Positions 1-12,975 of a stretch of DNA of 64,000 bases are shown here, piece after piece (position 1 is the stretch's first letter; each line of letters opens with the position of its first letter). Under the pieces are notes generated by a model. The model worked only from the letters and a program-made list of their open reading frames with translations, searched no databases and was not told the DNA's origin. Position numbers and translations under genes: made by a program. The DNA comes from Pseudoscardovia radai. Its GTDB lineage: Bacteria > Actinomycetota > Actinomycetes > Actinomycetales > Bifidobacteriaceae. Where the stretch lies: NCBI RefSeq assembly GCF_002259605.1, contig NZ_MWWR01000003.1:240555-304554 (forward strand), in the 5' to 3' direction.

Positions 1-414
1 GGGATGGTCGGTCAGCCGGGGCAAAGCGGCCAGAACGCGCCGGGCAACAACTCCCTGTGGACGCCGATGGGCAACATCAATCTCGACGACCCGCACCAGA
101 ACCCGTGGTACGGGCGGTGGGACAGCTACGCGGTAATCTCCTTCGTGCTGTCATTGTTCATTCCGATCCTTGGCCTGGTCTTCGGCGTCGTGTCCATGCG
201 CCGCACGCGCATGTTCCATATGAAGGGGCGCGGCCTGGCCATCGCGGCTGTGGTGATCAGCGTGGCGTCGATGCTCGCGATGGCATATCTCGTGGCCACG
301 GGCAAATACACCGAGATTCTCTCGTCGGTCTACGGCACGGCGGGCACGCCGGCGCCGTCCGACTCGACGGGCTCGACCGCAGCCACGGCGACCTCCACCG
401 CCACGCCGGCCTGA
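1..414 (+). CDS. DUF4190-type small membrane protein (5' end outside window)
   Basis: The reading frame is open to the left edge, so the true start may lie outside the window; the first ATG inside is at position 4. The visible N-terminus is hydrophilic and rich in Gly, Asn and Pro. Two hydrophobic helices follow, at about residues 41-64 and 77-98, separated by a short basic loop (R-R-T-R...K-G-R-G). The tail is Ala/Thr/Ser-rich. This two-helix pattern with the internal 'GLAIAAVVIS' segment matches the DUF4190 family of small actinobacterial membrane proteins, whose function is not known. It stands alone, about 250 bp upstream of the arginine operon, and nothing links it to that pathway. Confidence 0.7.
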   Translation, partial: GMVGQPGQSGQNAPGNNSLWTPMGNINLDDPHQNPWYGRWDSYAVISFVLSLFIPILGLVFGVVSMRRTRMFHMKGRGLAIAAVVISVASMLAMAYLVATGKYTEILSSVYGTAGTPAPSDSTGSTAATATSTATPA

Positions 415-454
415 TGCCGCCGGCGGCGCGCAGATCCGCGTCGTCCATATCCGC

Positions 455-515
455 GAAACCGCGCCATCGTGAAAAGTCACATGGCGAAACAGCCGCATCG
501 TGAAACGATGGCGTG
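455..515. repeat. Nested inverted repeats between the DUF4190 gene and argC
   Basis: CGCCATCG near 461 is matched by CGATGGCG near 506, and a shorter inverted repeat (CGCCATCGTG / CACATGGCG) is nested in its left half. There is no T-run, so this is at best a weak or bidirectional terminator for the upstream gene. Confidence 0.35.
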
Positions 516-537
516 TCGGATTTGCCTTATGCCGCTT

Positions 538-578
538 TCTGTATGCATAATATATGCATATATTCGCATATATTCCGA
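538..578 (+). promoter_or_regulatory. AT-rich operator/promoter of the arginine operon (likely ArgR boxes)
   Basis: In a GC-rich region this 40-bp stretch is almost pure A/T with repeated TATGCATA and GCATATATTC elements. It contains imperfect palindromes of the ARG-box type (consensus around TGAATAxxxxATTCA). It lies about 90 bp upstream of argC, the first gene of the cluster, and the cluster encodes its own ArgR. Arginine-dependent repression by ArgR here is inferred from position and composition. The -10 element is probably embedded in the same block. Confidence 0.6.
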
Positions 579-666
579 TGCCGGTACGGATGCCGGCCTC
601 TCGCGGCCGTGACCGCGGGATCGGACAAGGCATGCAGCGACGGGCTGCATGAGGAAGGAGCGGACC

Positions 667-1761
667 ATGGGCAAGCTCACCGTTGCCGTGGCTGGCGCCA
701 CCGGATACGCGGGCGGCGAAGCGCTGCGCATCCTCGCGACGCATCCCGAATGCGAGGTGACGTGCGTGGCCGGTCATTCCTCCGTGGGGGAGCGCTTCGG
801 GCAGTTCGCACCGCATATCCCGCAGCTGGCCGACCTGACCGTCGTCGACACCACGCCCGAGAACCTCAACGGGCATGACATCATCATCCTCGCCCTGCCC
901 CACGGCGCCTCCGGCGCGCTCGCCGCGCAGCTCGACCCCGACAGCATCGTCATCGACCTGGGCGCCGACCACCGCCTCGAATGCAAGGACGCCTGGGACG
1001 CCTTCTACGGCGGGGATTTCTACGATCACTGGACCTACGGCATGCCCGAGCTCATCACGGGCAAGGCCGCGGACGGCTCCTACACCCGCCAGCGCGAGAA
1101 CCTCCCGGGAGCCAAGCGCATCGCCGGGCCGGGCTGCAACGTGACGGCCACGACCCTCGCCATGCAGCCGGCCGTCGCCGAAGGGCTTGTCGAGCCCGGC
1201 GCCATCGTGGCCGACCTTGTCGTCGGGTATTCCGGCGCGGGCAAAAGCCTCAAGAAGCCGTATCTGCTCGCCTCAGAGGCCCTGCAGTCCGCACTGCCGT
1301 ATTCCGTCGCCGGCAGGCACCGCCACATCCCGGAGATCCTCCAGAACTTCGCGCACGCCGTGGGCCTGACCGCCGCCGACGCCTCCCGCTTCCGCCTGGG
1401 CTTCACGCCTATCCTCGCGCCTATGTCGAGGGGCATTCTCGCCACGGTGTCCGCGCCGCTGACCGAGAAAGGCGAGAGCCTCGCAGACGACGCCATCCGC
1501 GCCGTGTGGACCAAGGCCTACGAAGGCCAGGATTTCGTGACCGTCCTTCCCGAGGGCATGCTCCCCGCCACAGGCAACGTCATCGGTTCGAACGCGGCCC
1601 ATATCCAGGTCGCAGTCGACCACAACGCGCATCGCCTCTACGCGTTCTGCGCCATCGACAACCTCAACCGCGGAACCGCGGGGCAGGCCGTCGAATCCCT
1701 GAACATCGCCCTTGGGCTCGACGAGTCCACCGGCCTGACCAAGATCGGAGTCGCACCGTGA
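667..1761 (+). CDS. argC: N-acetyl-gamma-glutamyl-phosphate reductase
   Basis: ArgC performs the third step of arginine synthesis, the NADPH-dependent reduction of N-acetylglutamyl phosphate to N-acetylglutamate semialdehyde in the cytoplasm. The 364-residue protein opens with the Rossmann motif GATGYAGGE (residues 10-18). The active-site Cys157 lies in GPGCNVTATTL, and a conserved GRHRHIPEI stretch lies in the second domain. Length is normal. An in-frame ATG at 649 exists, but AGGAAGGAG sits just before 667, so 667 is chosen. It is the first gene of the arg operon and its stop overlaps the GTG start of argJ. Confidence 0.97.
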   Translation: MGKLTVAVAGATGYAGGEALRILATHPECEVTCVAGHSSVGERFGQFAPHIPQLADLTVVDTTPENLNGHDIIILALPHGASGALAAQLDPDSIVIDLGADHRLECKDAWDAFYGGDFYDHWTYGMPELITGKAADGSYTRQRENLPGAKRIAGPGCNVTATTLAMQPAVAEGLVEPGAIVADLVVGYSGAGKSLKKPYLLASEALQSALPYSVAGRHRHIPEILQNFAHAVGLTAADASRFRLGFTPILAPMSRGILATVSAPLTEKGESLADDAIRAVWTKAYEGQDFVTVLPEGMLPATGNVIGSNAAHIQVAVDHNAHRLYAFCAIDNLNRGTAGQAVESLNIALGLDESTGLTKIGVAP

Positions 1762-2936
1762 GCGTCGTTTTCCCCAAAGGCTTCACCACCGCGTCCATCG
1801 CCGCGGGTATCTCAGCGCATGCCGGCAAGAAGGACCTTGCCCTCGTCGTGAACAACGGTCCGCTGGACGCGGCCGCCGGCGTGTTCACATCCAACCGCTT
1901 CTGCGCAGCGCCCGTGCAGTGGTCCCGCAAGGCCATCGCCGACGGCCACCTGCGCGGTGTCGTCATCAACTCCGGATGCGCCAACGCATGCACGGGCCAG
2001 GAAGGCTACGCACAGGCCCAGGCGGAGGCCGAGAACTTCGCCAAGCTCGCCGGCTTCCCGCAGGCCAGTGACGTGGCCGTGTGCTCCACCGGCATGATCG
2101 GCGACCTGCTGCCCCTCGACAACCTGCTCGACGGCATGAACAAGGCCTTCCCGACGCTGTCGGACAGCGCCGAGGCCGGCAAGGAATCGTCCATCGCCAT
2201 CCTCACCACCGACACGCATCCGAAAACGGTCGAGATCGAAGCCGACGGTTACCGCATCGGCGGCATGGTCAAGGGCTCGGGCATGATCGCCCCGCAGCTG
2301 GCCACCATGATCTGCATCATCACCACCGACGCCGTCGTCACCCCCGAGCAGATGCACGAGGCCCTCGAGCACGGCGCCGAATACAGCTTCAATCGCATCG
2401 ACGTGGACGGCTGCATGTCCACCAACGACACCGTGATCCTTCTGGCATCCGGTGCCTCCGGCGTCACGCCCGACCCGGCCGAGTTCTCCGCGAACATCGC
2501 GAAGGCCACCGCCAGCCTCGCCCGCCAGATCGTGGGCGACGGCGAAGGGTCCTCGCATGACATCCGCATCACCGTCAGCGGTGCCACGAGCGAGGACGCT
2601 GCCCTGGCCTGCGCCCGCGCCGTCGCCGCCAGCAACCTGCTCAAATGCGCCATCTGCGGCAACGACCCCAACTGGGGCCGCGTGGTCAGCTCGCTCGGCA
2701 CCGTACCCGCCGACGTGGCGCCGTACGATCCGAACGACGTGACCGTCGATGTCAACGGCGTGCGCGTGTGCGACGGCGGCAAGCCGGGCCAGCCGCGCAG
2801 CCTCGTGACGATGGAGGGCCAGCGCGAGGTCGGCATCGACATCGACCTCAACACCGGCTCCGACGCCGAGGCCACCGTGTGGACGGACGACCTGACGCAC
2901 GAATACGTCCATATCAACGCGGACTACGAGTCCTGA
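1758..2936 (+). CDS. argJ: Bifunctional ornithine acetyltransferase / N-acetylglutamate synthase
   Basis: ArgJ transfers the acetyl group from N-acetylornithine to glutamate, closing the acetyl cycle, and often also makes N-acetylglutamate from acetyl-CoA. The start is the GTG at 1758, overlapping the argC stop as GTGA; the frame stays open much further upstream but has no start context there. The 392-residue precursor carries the self-cleavage site QLATM, with Thr183 the expected N-terminal nucleophile of the beta chain. 'VKGSGMIAPQ' before it and 'CGNDPNWGR' further on are family hallmarks. No separate argA is seen, consistent with the cyclic acetylated pathway. Confidence 0.97.
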   Translation: MSVVFPKGFTTASIAAGISAHAGKKDLALVVNNGPLDAAAGVFTSNRFCAAPVQWSRKAIADGHLRGVVINSGCANACTGQEGYAQAQAEAENFAKLAGFPQASDVAVCSTGMIGDLLPLDNLLDGMNKAFPTLSDSAEAGKESSIAILTTDTHPKTVEIEADGYRIGGMVKGSGMIAPQLATMICIITTDAVVTPEQMHEALEHGAEYSFNRIDVDGCMSTNDTVILLASGASGVTPDPAEFSANIAKATASLARQIVGDGEGSSHDIRITVSGATSEDAALACARAVAASNLLKCAICGNDPNWGRVVSSLGTVPADVAPYDPNDVTVDVNGVRVCDGGKPGQPRSLVTMEGQREVGIDIDLNTGSDAEATVWTDDLTHEYVHINADYES

Positions 2937-2987
2937 CGGAAAACCGGCGGTAAACCTGACGGAAGAACCTGACGAAAGAAGAGTGCA

Positions 2988-3930
2988 ATGCCTGAACTGA
3001 AAGGTCCCGGATATCATATCGACGTCCATTCGGACCTGACGCCCGACCAGAAGGCCGAGGTGCTTATCGAAGCGCTGCCGTGGCTCGAGGAATTCGCAGG
3101 CCAGCGCGTCGTCATCAAATACGGCGGCAACGCGATGGTCAACGAAAGCCTCAAGCGCGCCTTCGCGGAGGACATGGTGTTCCTGCGCCAGGTGGGCATG
3201 CACCCCATCGTCGTGCACGGCGGCGGCCCCCAGATTTCCAAGATGCTTGCCGCCCTCGGCATCAAGTCCGAGTTCAAGGGCGGACTGAGGGTCACGACGC
3301 CCGAGGCCATGGAGATCGTGCGCATGGTGCTCACGGGCAAGGTGTCGCGCGAGCTCGTCGACCTCATCAATGCGCACCGCCCGCTCGCCATCGGCATGAG
3401 CGGCGAGGACGGCGGCCTGTTCACGGCCGTCAAGCGCCGCCCCGTCATCGACGGCGAGCCCACCGACATCGGCTTGGTCGGAGACGTGGTGAGCGTCGAC
3501 GCCTCCGCCGTCGAGGACCTTATCGCGGCCGGCCGCATCCCCGTGGTCAGCTCCGTGGCCCCCGACGAGAACGACACCACCCAGGTGCTTAACGTCAATG
3601 CGGATTCCGCGGCGGCGGCGCTCGCCTCGGCGGTCGGCGCCCGCAAGCTCGTCATCCTCACCGATGTGGAGGGCCTGTACGCCGACTGGCCCGACCGCGA
3701 TTCGCTGGTCGGCCGCATCGGCACCGAGACGCTGCGCGACATGATGCCCGACCTCGAAAGCGGTATGCGCCCCAAGATGGAGGCCTGCATCCGCGCGGTC
3801 GACGGGGGAGTGGAGGAGGCGCACGTCATCGACGGACGTCGTCCGCATTCCCTGCTCAACGAGATTTTCACCTCCGACGGCATCGGCACGATGGTGGTGC
3901 CCGGAGAGGGAATGGATATGAGGAGTTCCT

Positions 3931-3941
<11 letters not shown>
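2988..3941 (+). CDS. argB: Acetylglutamate kinase
   Basis: ArgB phosphorylates N-acetylglutamate, the second step and usual arginine feedback point of the cyclic pathway. The 317-residue amino-acid-kinase fold protein shows the phosphate-binding KYGGN (residues 44-48) and HGGGPQ (77-82) glycine loops. The '[12 protein letters not shown]' segment and the C-terminal '[14 protein letters not shown]' are typical of ArgB. About 30 extra N-terminal residues precede the first glycine loop, as in the arginine-inhibited hexameric forms; feedback inhibition is inferred from that. A short spacer with a GAAAGAAGAG ribosome site separates it from argJ. Its end overlaps argD by 11 bp. Confidence 0.97.
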
Positions 3942-5226
<1,285 letters not shown>

Positions 5227-5267
5227 CACGAACCAATCCTCAGCCAATCCCAGAAAGGAGAGAGGGA

Positions 5268-6242
5268 ATGACCCACCAACTGCGCCATATGCTGCGCGAC
5301 GACGACATCAACCACGAGGAGCAGAAGCAAATCCTGCGCCTCGGCATGAAGTTCCGCGAGAACCGCTTCTACTCGCAGCCCTTCGCCGGCCCCCAGGCCG
5401 TGGCCGTGCTTTTCGACAAGAACAGCACGCGCACGCGCTCGAGTTTCTCGATCGGAGTCGCGGAGCTCGGCGGCTACCCGCTCGTCATCGACAAGTCCAG
5501 CTCCCAGCTGGGCCGCGGCGAGCCCGTCGCCGACACGGCGCGCGTGCTCACGCGCATGGCCTATTCCATCGTCTGGCGCACCTACGGCCAGGACCGCGTC
5601 GAAGAGATGGCGAAATACGCCACCGTCCCCGTCATCAACGCGCTGACCGACGATTTCCACCCCTGCCAGGTGCTCGCCGACTTCCTGACGATCGCGCAGT
5701 TCCGCGGCGGCGTGGACGAGCTGGAGAACAAGACCATCGCCTACGTGGGCGACGCAGCCAACAACATGTCCAACTCCTATCTGCTCGCGGGTGCCGTGGC
5801 CGGCATGGACGTGCGCGTGGCCGGACCTCAGGGCTTCCTGCCGCGCCAGGACATCGTCGATGACGCGCGCCGCATCGCGGCGACCACCGGCGGCAGCATC
5901 CTCGTGACCACGGACCCGGTCGAGGCCGTGTCCGGCGCCGACTGCGTGTTCACCGACACGTGGGTGTCGATGGGCGAGGAGGCCGAATACGCCATCCGCT
6001 CCAAGCCGTTCTGGGACTACCAGGTCAACGACCGCCTGATGTCGTTCGCCAAGCCGGACGCGCTGTTCCAGCACTGCCTGCCCGCCTACCGCGGCAAGGA
6101 GGTCACCCCGTCGGTGATTGACGGCCCGCAGTCCGTGGTGTGGGACGAGGCGGAGAACCGCCTGCATGCGCAGAAGGCCCTTATGACGTGGCTTATCGCC
6201 TGGCAGCGCGAGGATCCGTCGCTGCTCGGGGAGTGCGCATGA
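5268..6242 (+). CDS. argF: Ornithine carbamoyltransferase
   Basis: This enzyme condenses ornithine with carbamoyl phosphate to give citrulline. The 324-residue protein has the carbamoyl-phosphate loop S53-T-R-T and the ornithine-side HCLP motif (His269-Cys270). 'FHPCQVLADFLTI' lies between the two domains. The frame is open far upstream, but the ATG at 5268 has a strong AAAGGAGAGAGGG ribosome site directly before it and gives the family length. It follows argD after a 41-bp gap and overlaps argR by ATGA. The anabolic role is inferred from operon context; no arginine deiminase genes are near. Confidence 0.96.
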   Translation: MTHQLRHMLRDDDINHEEQKQILRLGMKFRENRFYSQPFAGPQAVAVLFDKNSTRTRSSFSIGVAELGGYPLVIDKSSSQLGRGEPVADTARVLTRMAYSIVWRTYGQDRVEEMAKYATVPVINALTDDFHPCQVLADFLTIAQFRGGVDELENKTIAYVGDAANNMSNSYLLAGAVAGMDVRVAGPQGFLPRQDIVDDARRIAATTGGSILVTTDPVEAVSGADCVFTDTWVSMGEEAEYAIRSKPFWDYQVNDRLMSFAKPDALFQHCLPAYRGKEVTPSVIDGPQSVVWDEAENRLHAQKALMTWLIAWQREDPSLLGECA

Positions 6243-6796
6243 GCGACGCGACCGACCCCGCCGTGCGTCGTCCGATGACGAAGGCCGCGCGCCTGAGCGT
6301 CATCGAGGAGGCGCTGCTCTCGCATGTCATCACGTCGCAGCAGCAGCTGCTCGGGCTCCTGTCCGCACAGGGTCTCGACGTGACGCAGAGCACGCTGAGC
6401 CGCGACCTCGACGAGCTTCATGCCGTCAAGACGCGCAAGGCGGACGGAACCGTGGCCTACGAGATCCCCATCGCCGTCTCGCATGACGGAGCCGCCGAGC
6501 AGCAGAGCGCGCGCGACGAGCAGCAGCTGTCGAAGACGCTGACCGGGCTCGTCATCTCCGTCGCGGCGGCCGGGAACATCGTGGTGCTCCACACCCCGTC
6601 GGGCGCGGCCCAGTACCTGGGCAGCGTGCTCGACAAATCCGCGCTCGACTCCGTGCTGGGCACCATCGCGGGCGACGACACGGTGATGATCGTGACGCGC
6701 GACGCGGACGCGGCGGCGAAAACCGCACGCCGTCTGCTGCGCCTGGCCTCCGACCAGCGCAGCGCCGGCCCGTCCGACGCCGACGCGCAGGACTGA
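6239..6796 (+). CDS. argR: Arginine repressor
   Basis: ArgR is the arginine-sensing repressor and probably controls the operator upstream of argC. The 185-residue protein has an N-terminal winged helix with QSTLSRDLDELHAVK as the recognition region (about residues 42-60) and a C-terminal oligomerisation and arginine-binding domain. That domain contains GNIVVLHTPSGAAQYLG and IAGDDTVMIV with the conserved Asp pair. It is longer than the usual 150-160 residues because of extra residues at both ends. The ATGA overlap with argF means it is co-transcribed with its targets, giving autogenous control. Confidence 0.95.
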   Translation: MSDATDPAVRRPMTKAARLSVIEEALLSHVITSQQQLLGLLSAQGLDVTQSTLSRDLDELHAVKTRKADGTVAYEIPIAVSHDGAAEQQSARDEQQLSKTLTGLVISVAAAGNIVVLHTPSGAAQYLGSVLDKSALDSVLGTIAGDDTVMIVTRDADAAAKTARRLLRLASDQRSAGPSDADAQD

Positions 6797-6916
6797 CGCA
6801 CCGCCCGTCCGACGCAGGCCCCGCCGGGCCCCGCCGACGGCCCGACCGGTGTATAACTGAACAAGTGACAGGAACCGTTCCCCAACGGACGGCATAACCG
6901 AAAGGCACAACACAAG

Positions 6917-8155
<1,239 letters not shown>

Positions 8156-8197
8156 CCGCCCGGACGGCGTGACCATGACAAGACGATGACGATATGA

Positions 8198-9826
<1,629 letters not shown>

Positions 9827-9886
9827 GACGCCGTGAGCGCCGGCCGGGCATAGGCCTCGGGCCGGCTGTCATGCTGCGGATGTTGA

Positions 9887-9926
9887 GAACGCGGGACGGG
9901 AAACCGTTCCGCGTTCGTTGTTGTTC
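9887..9926 (+). terminator. Rho-independent terminator of the arginine operon
   Basis: A 13-bp stem (GAACGCGGGACGG paired with CCGTTCCGCGTTC, one G-T pair) with a GAAA tetraloop is followed by the T-rich GTTGTTGTTC. It lies 60 bp after argH and is the best-formed terminator in this part of the window. Confidence 0.85.
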
Positions 9927-10071
9927 GATGGATTCGCACCCCCGTGTCTTCTTTCGTCTCGGTTACAATGAAGCCAGAGTGTAGGGTCGGGGACATCTCG
10001 GGTGCACCTGCGTTGCGCAGACGAAGCCGTTCGCGCAACGCCCAAACGAAGACATTCAGAGGGAGACTGCA

Positions 10072-12711
10072 ATGCATCGCGCGATATCGGTGTTCGAATA
10101 TGTGGTCGCGGCGTTCGCCATATGCGTCGCGATACTTGGCGTTGCGCCGGCGCCGCAGGCCGCGGCGGCCGCGGCATGGTCCACGATTCCCATGTCGGCC
10201 ACGGTATCGTCGCCCGATGGGGCGGAGGGGGCGTCCCTTCCTGCGCGCACGCCTGTTGACGGTTTCGAAAGCATTCCCGTCCCGGGACTGAGCAAAACCG
10301 TCACACCCGAGCTTTTCGCCGGAACCATGGCGTCGAAGGGCTATTCCATCGACGCCCAGCCGATTATCGTGTCGCCGGAAGGCAAGAAATCCGACACGAA
10401 CGCCACGAACTCCACCACCTCCGACGTGGCCGTCCTCATCGAATTCGACACGCCGGAGCATGCCACGGCATCCCTGACCAACGGCTTCGCCTCGCAGTTC
10501 GCCCAGAGCCGGGGTGTCGACCTGGGCATCGCCAGCTCGTCCGTCACGTATTCGGGAACGGCCGTCATCGCCACCTACACAGGTGCCAACGCCACGCTGT
10601 ACCAGGCGGTGAAGGGGACCATGTCCGTCATCGGAATCGTCGGCGAGGGCTCCGATGCGGCCGAGTCCATCCTGACGGACCTGGGGTTTCGCGAATCGAA
10701 GGCCGAGCGCGTCGTGCGCTTCGCCGTGGCCGCCATCATTGTCTTCCTGCTGCTGGCCATCGTGTTCAGGATCCTGCGCGGCATCAACCGCAGGGTGCGC
10801 AGCGGGCTGACCCGTCAGGAGTCGACGCCCGACGTCGAATCGATGCTGTATGACTCGTCTCCCTACGGCACCACCGAATCCGACCTGCATGAGGAATACC
10901 ATCCCGATGCGGACCAGGATGACCCGGCGGCGCGCCGGCGTGAGCAGATGAAACGCGAAGGCCTGAGTCCGCTGCCTGTCGTCGCGCCGCGCAACGAATC
11001 GTTGGAATTCCGCCCCGACCCGGTTCTCCAGGAGGCGGGGGAGAGGCTCGCCGACCGGTACGACGGACATCATGATGACATGGCGCTGTCCCGGTCGCTG
11101 GGCGTCTCCATCTCCGACGCACGCCTCGAGAAAGAGCACGCGCGCCGTAACAACCGTCCGACCACGTTCTACCCCGCGCGCACATCGGCCCCGGAATACG
11201 ATGAAGCCGGACGGCGTGCGCAGGTCTCCGCCCGCAGCTCGCAGCCGCTCCAGGCTCGCAGCAGCGCTTCCTACGCCACGGCCAGCGCGGCGCCGGCCCG
11301 TCCCAAGGACGCCCGGGTGCCCTCAGACATATCCGTGCCGGCGGTTTCTGCCACTGCTCAGCGCGAGCCTGTGCAGCGTGAGACGGTGCGTGAGACCCCG
11401 CGCCGCGAGCAGGTGCGTGAGTCGCGCCGCGACCCGCGTCGTGAAACGCATGCCTCCGCCTTCGTCTCGACCAAGGCCAGCCCGGCCGTGCGGTCCGCCG
11501 CCGCATCCGTCGCCACGGCCCCCGCGCATTACACGCTGGCGCAGACGCCGGTCGTGGTCGCGACGGACGATCGCGGCGCCCAGTCGGTCGTGCGCCGCTC
11601 CGCATCCTCCCCGCGCGCTACGGCTCCGCTGATGATGGCGCCCCTGATGAGCGGCGCCTCCGATGCCGCTCCGCTGATGCATATTCCCGGCGGTGCGCTC
11701 GCTCCGCGCGCCACCGGGGCCGACGCGGCGGCAACAGTGGAGCCGGCAGCGGCGAAGACAGCAGCGGCGACGATGGCGCCGAAGACAACGGCGCCGACAA
11801 TGGCGAAACCGGCGGCCGACACCACGATGTCGCCGGTTGCATCGCAGGAATACGGTGCCGCTTCCGAACTGGCCGCCCATACGGTCCCTGTGCACAGCGC
11901 CGCGGCAGCCCACGTCGCGGAGCATCATGTCGCCGAGCATCATGTCGCGGAGCATCACACCGCCGCGCGGCATGTCGCGGCATCCGTCACTCCCGCCGTA
12001 CCCGAATCCTCGGCGACCGAGTCCTCTGCGCCTGAGTCCGTAGGCTCCACGCCGGCATCCGCATCCGTCCGCGCCACCGCGCCTGCCCCGTCCGAGCCAA
12101 TCGTCGAAGGCATGGCACCCGCGTCAGCGGAGCCATCGTATGCTCCGAGCGCCGCACCCGTGCGCACTGGGTATTCCGAGGTGCCCGTCGCCTCCGAACC
12201 CGCGAACCCCTACCGCGCGTCGCACCGTGCCACGGGCTATTCCGCCGAGTTTTCCGCCGCCTCGCATTCTTCCTCGGTACCGCATACGGCGTTCGGATAC
12301 GGCGCCGGTTCGCTTACCGGACCCTCGTCGTCATTCGGCCGGCACCGTCCGTCCATGCAGGCGCCCGTCGTCAGCCGCCCCACGTCATCGGGGCGCTACG
12401 CCGCCACCGTGGCGTCGCACTCCCCGGAGGCCCTCGCCGACGACCCGCTGTTCGGAACGCAGCCGGGGCAGGTGTTCGTGCCGCCGTCCCTTCGTGGCTC
12501 CGTGCAATCCGCCGACGCCGAGGCATCGGCGGCGTCCGAATCCGATGGCCTCGTGCCCGTGCGTCTTGGCGATGACGAGACACCGCAGGCGCCGACCGAG
12601 CCGCAGGACTCCGACAACCAGGGGGAGCACGCCGTGGAGGAGGCCAAGCGCAGGTCGCTGAAGAAGAACCTGCACCGGCTCAAGGGCGTGTACTTCCCGG
12701 GCGCCCGCTGA
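10072..12711 (+). CDS. Large membrane protein with long Ala/Pro/Ser tail, divergent first member of the paralogue array
   Basis: Function unknown. The 879 residues begin with a hydrophobic export segment (about 6-35). An extracytoplasmic domain follows (about 40-210) and closes with L-G-F. Then come one membrane helix (about 214-234), a basic stop-transfer (RGINRR), and a 640-residue disordered tail rich in Ala, Pro, Ser and His. The tail holds H-H-V-A-E repeats near residues 615-630 and the motif QPGQVFVP at residue 797. The layout matches the six genes downstream, but the two cysteines of their exported domain are absent. It has its own likely promoter (TACAAT at 9964) and a GGGAG ribosome site. 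Cytoplasmic location of the tail is inferred from the charge rule. Confidence 0.8.
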   Translation: MHRAISVFEYVVAAFAICVAILGVAPAPQAAAAAAWSTIPMSATVSSPDGAEGASLPARTPVDGFESIPVPGLSKTVTPELFAGTMASKGYSIDAQPIIVSPEGKKSDTNATNSTTSDVAVLIEFDTPEHATASLTNGFASQFAQSRGVDLGIASSSVTYSGTAVIATYTGANATLYQAVKGTMSVIGIVGEGSDAAESILTDLGFRESKAERVVRFAVAAIIVFLLLAIVFRILRGINRRVRSGLTRQESTPDVESMLYDSSPYGTTESDLHEEYHPDADQDDPAARRREQMKREGLSPLPVVAPRNESLEFRPDPVLQEAGERLADRYDGHHDDMALSRSLGVSISDARLEKEHARRNNRPTTFYPARTSAPEYDEAGRRAQVSARSSQPLQARSSASYATASAAPARPKDARVPSDISVPAVSATAQREPVQRETVRETPRREQVRESRRDPRRETHASAFVSTKASPAVRSAAASVATAPAHYTLAQTPVVVATDDRGAQSVVRRSASSPRATAPLMMAPLMSGASDAAPLMHIPGGALAPRATGADAAATVEPAAAKTAAATMAPKTTAPTMAKPAADTTMSPVASQEYGAASELAAHTVPVHSAAAAHVAEHHVAEHHVAEHHTAARHVAASVTPAVPESSATESSAPESVGSTPASASVRATAPAPSEPIVEGMAPASAEPSYAPSAAPVRTGYSEVPVASEPANPYRASHRATGYSAEFSAASHSSSVPHTAFGYGAGSLTGPSSSFGRHRPSMQAPVVSRPTSSGRYAATVASHSPEALADDPLFGTQPGQVFVPPSLRGSVQSADAEASAASESDGLVPVRLGDDETPQAPTEPQDSDNQGEHAVEEAKRRSLKKNLHRLKGVYFPGAR
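11914..11965 (+). repeat. 15-bp in-frame tandem repeats encoding H-H-V-A-E
   Basis: Three nearly identical 15-bp units, followed by a decayed one, encode a histidine-rich stretch in the tail of the 10072 gene. Being in frame, length change would not break the gene. Confidence 0.75.
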
Positions 12712-12890
12712 TGACGGTGCGCCGACGGTGGCGTGACAAGGCACAGGTGTAGCATGTCCTGTAATGCCGTCGTTTCCTGCTGCCGAGGAGACACAGCGGA
12801 TACGGTGGGCAGACACAGAATTCAGACGGGGAATTCCGAATCGCTTCTCGCAAGAAGGAATTCGCGCGCAGGAATTCACAGGAAGAATTC

Positions 12891-12975
12891 ACGGAGAAAT
12901 CACCGTAGCGAAGTCGCCACGGAGCGGCGCCGCTGCGTCCTACGCACCGGGCATTCGGTGCAGAAGGGGACAATC
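12891..12975 (+). promoter_or_regulatory. Structured 5' leader, copy 1
   Basis: The 85 nt just before the 12976 gene are about 80% identical to the 85 nt before the next gene (14382-14466). They can fold into a hairpin (12904-12944): CGT/ACG outside, AGCG/CGCT, then CGCC/GGCG around an ACGG-containing loop. Several differences from copy 2 keep pairing through G-T wobbles. The ribosome site AGAAGGGG follows the hairpin. Whether this is a conserved regulatory RNA or only a recent duplication is not decided by two copies. Confidence 0.55.

Noticed and set aside
12733..12975. Longer N-terminus of the 12976 gene
   Set aside because: It would place the conserved leader hairpin inside the coding region and move the signal peptide far from the start; AGAAGGGG marks the ATG at 12976.
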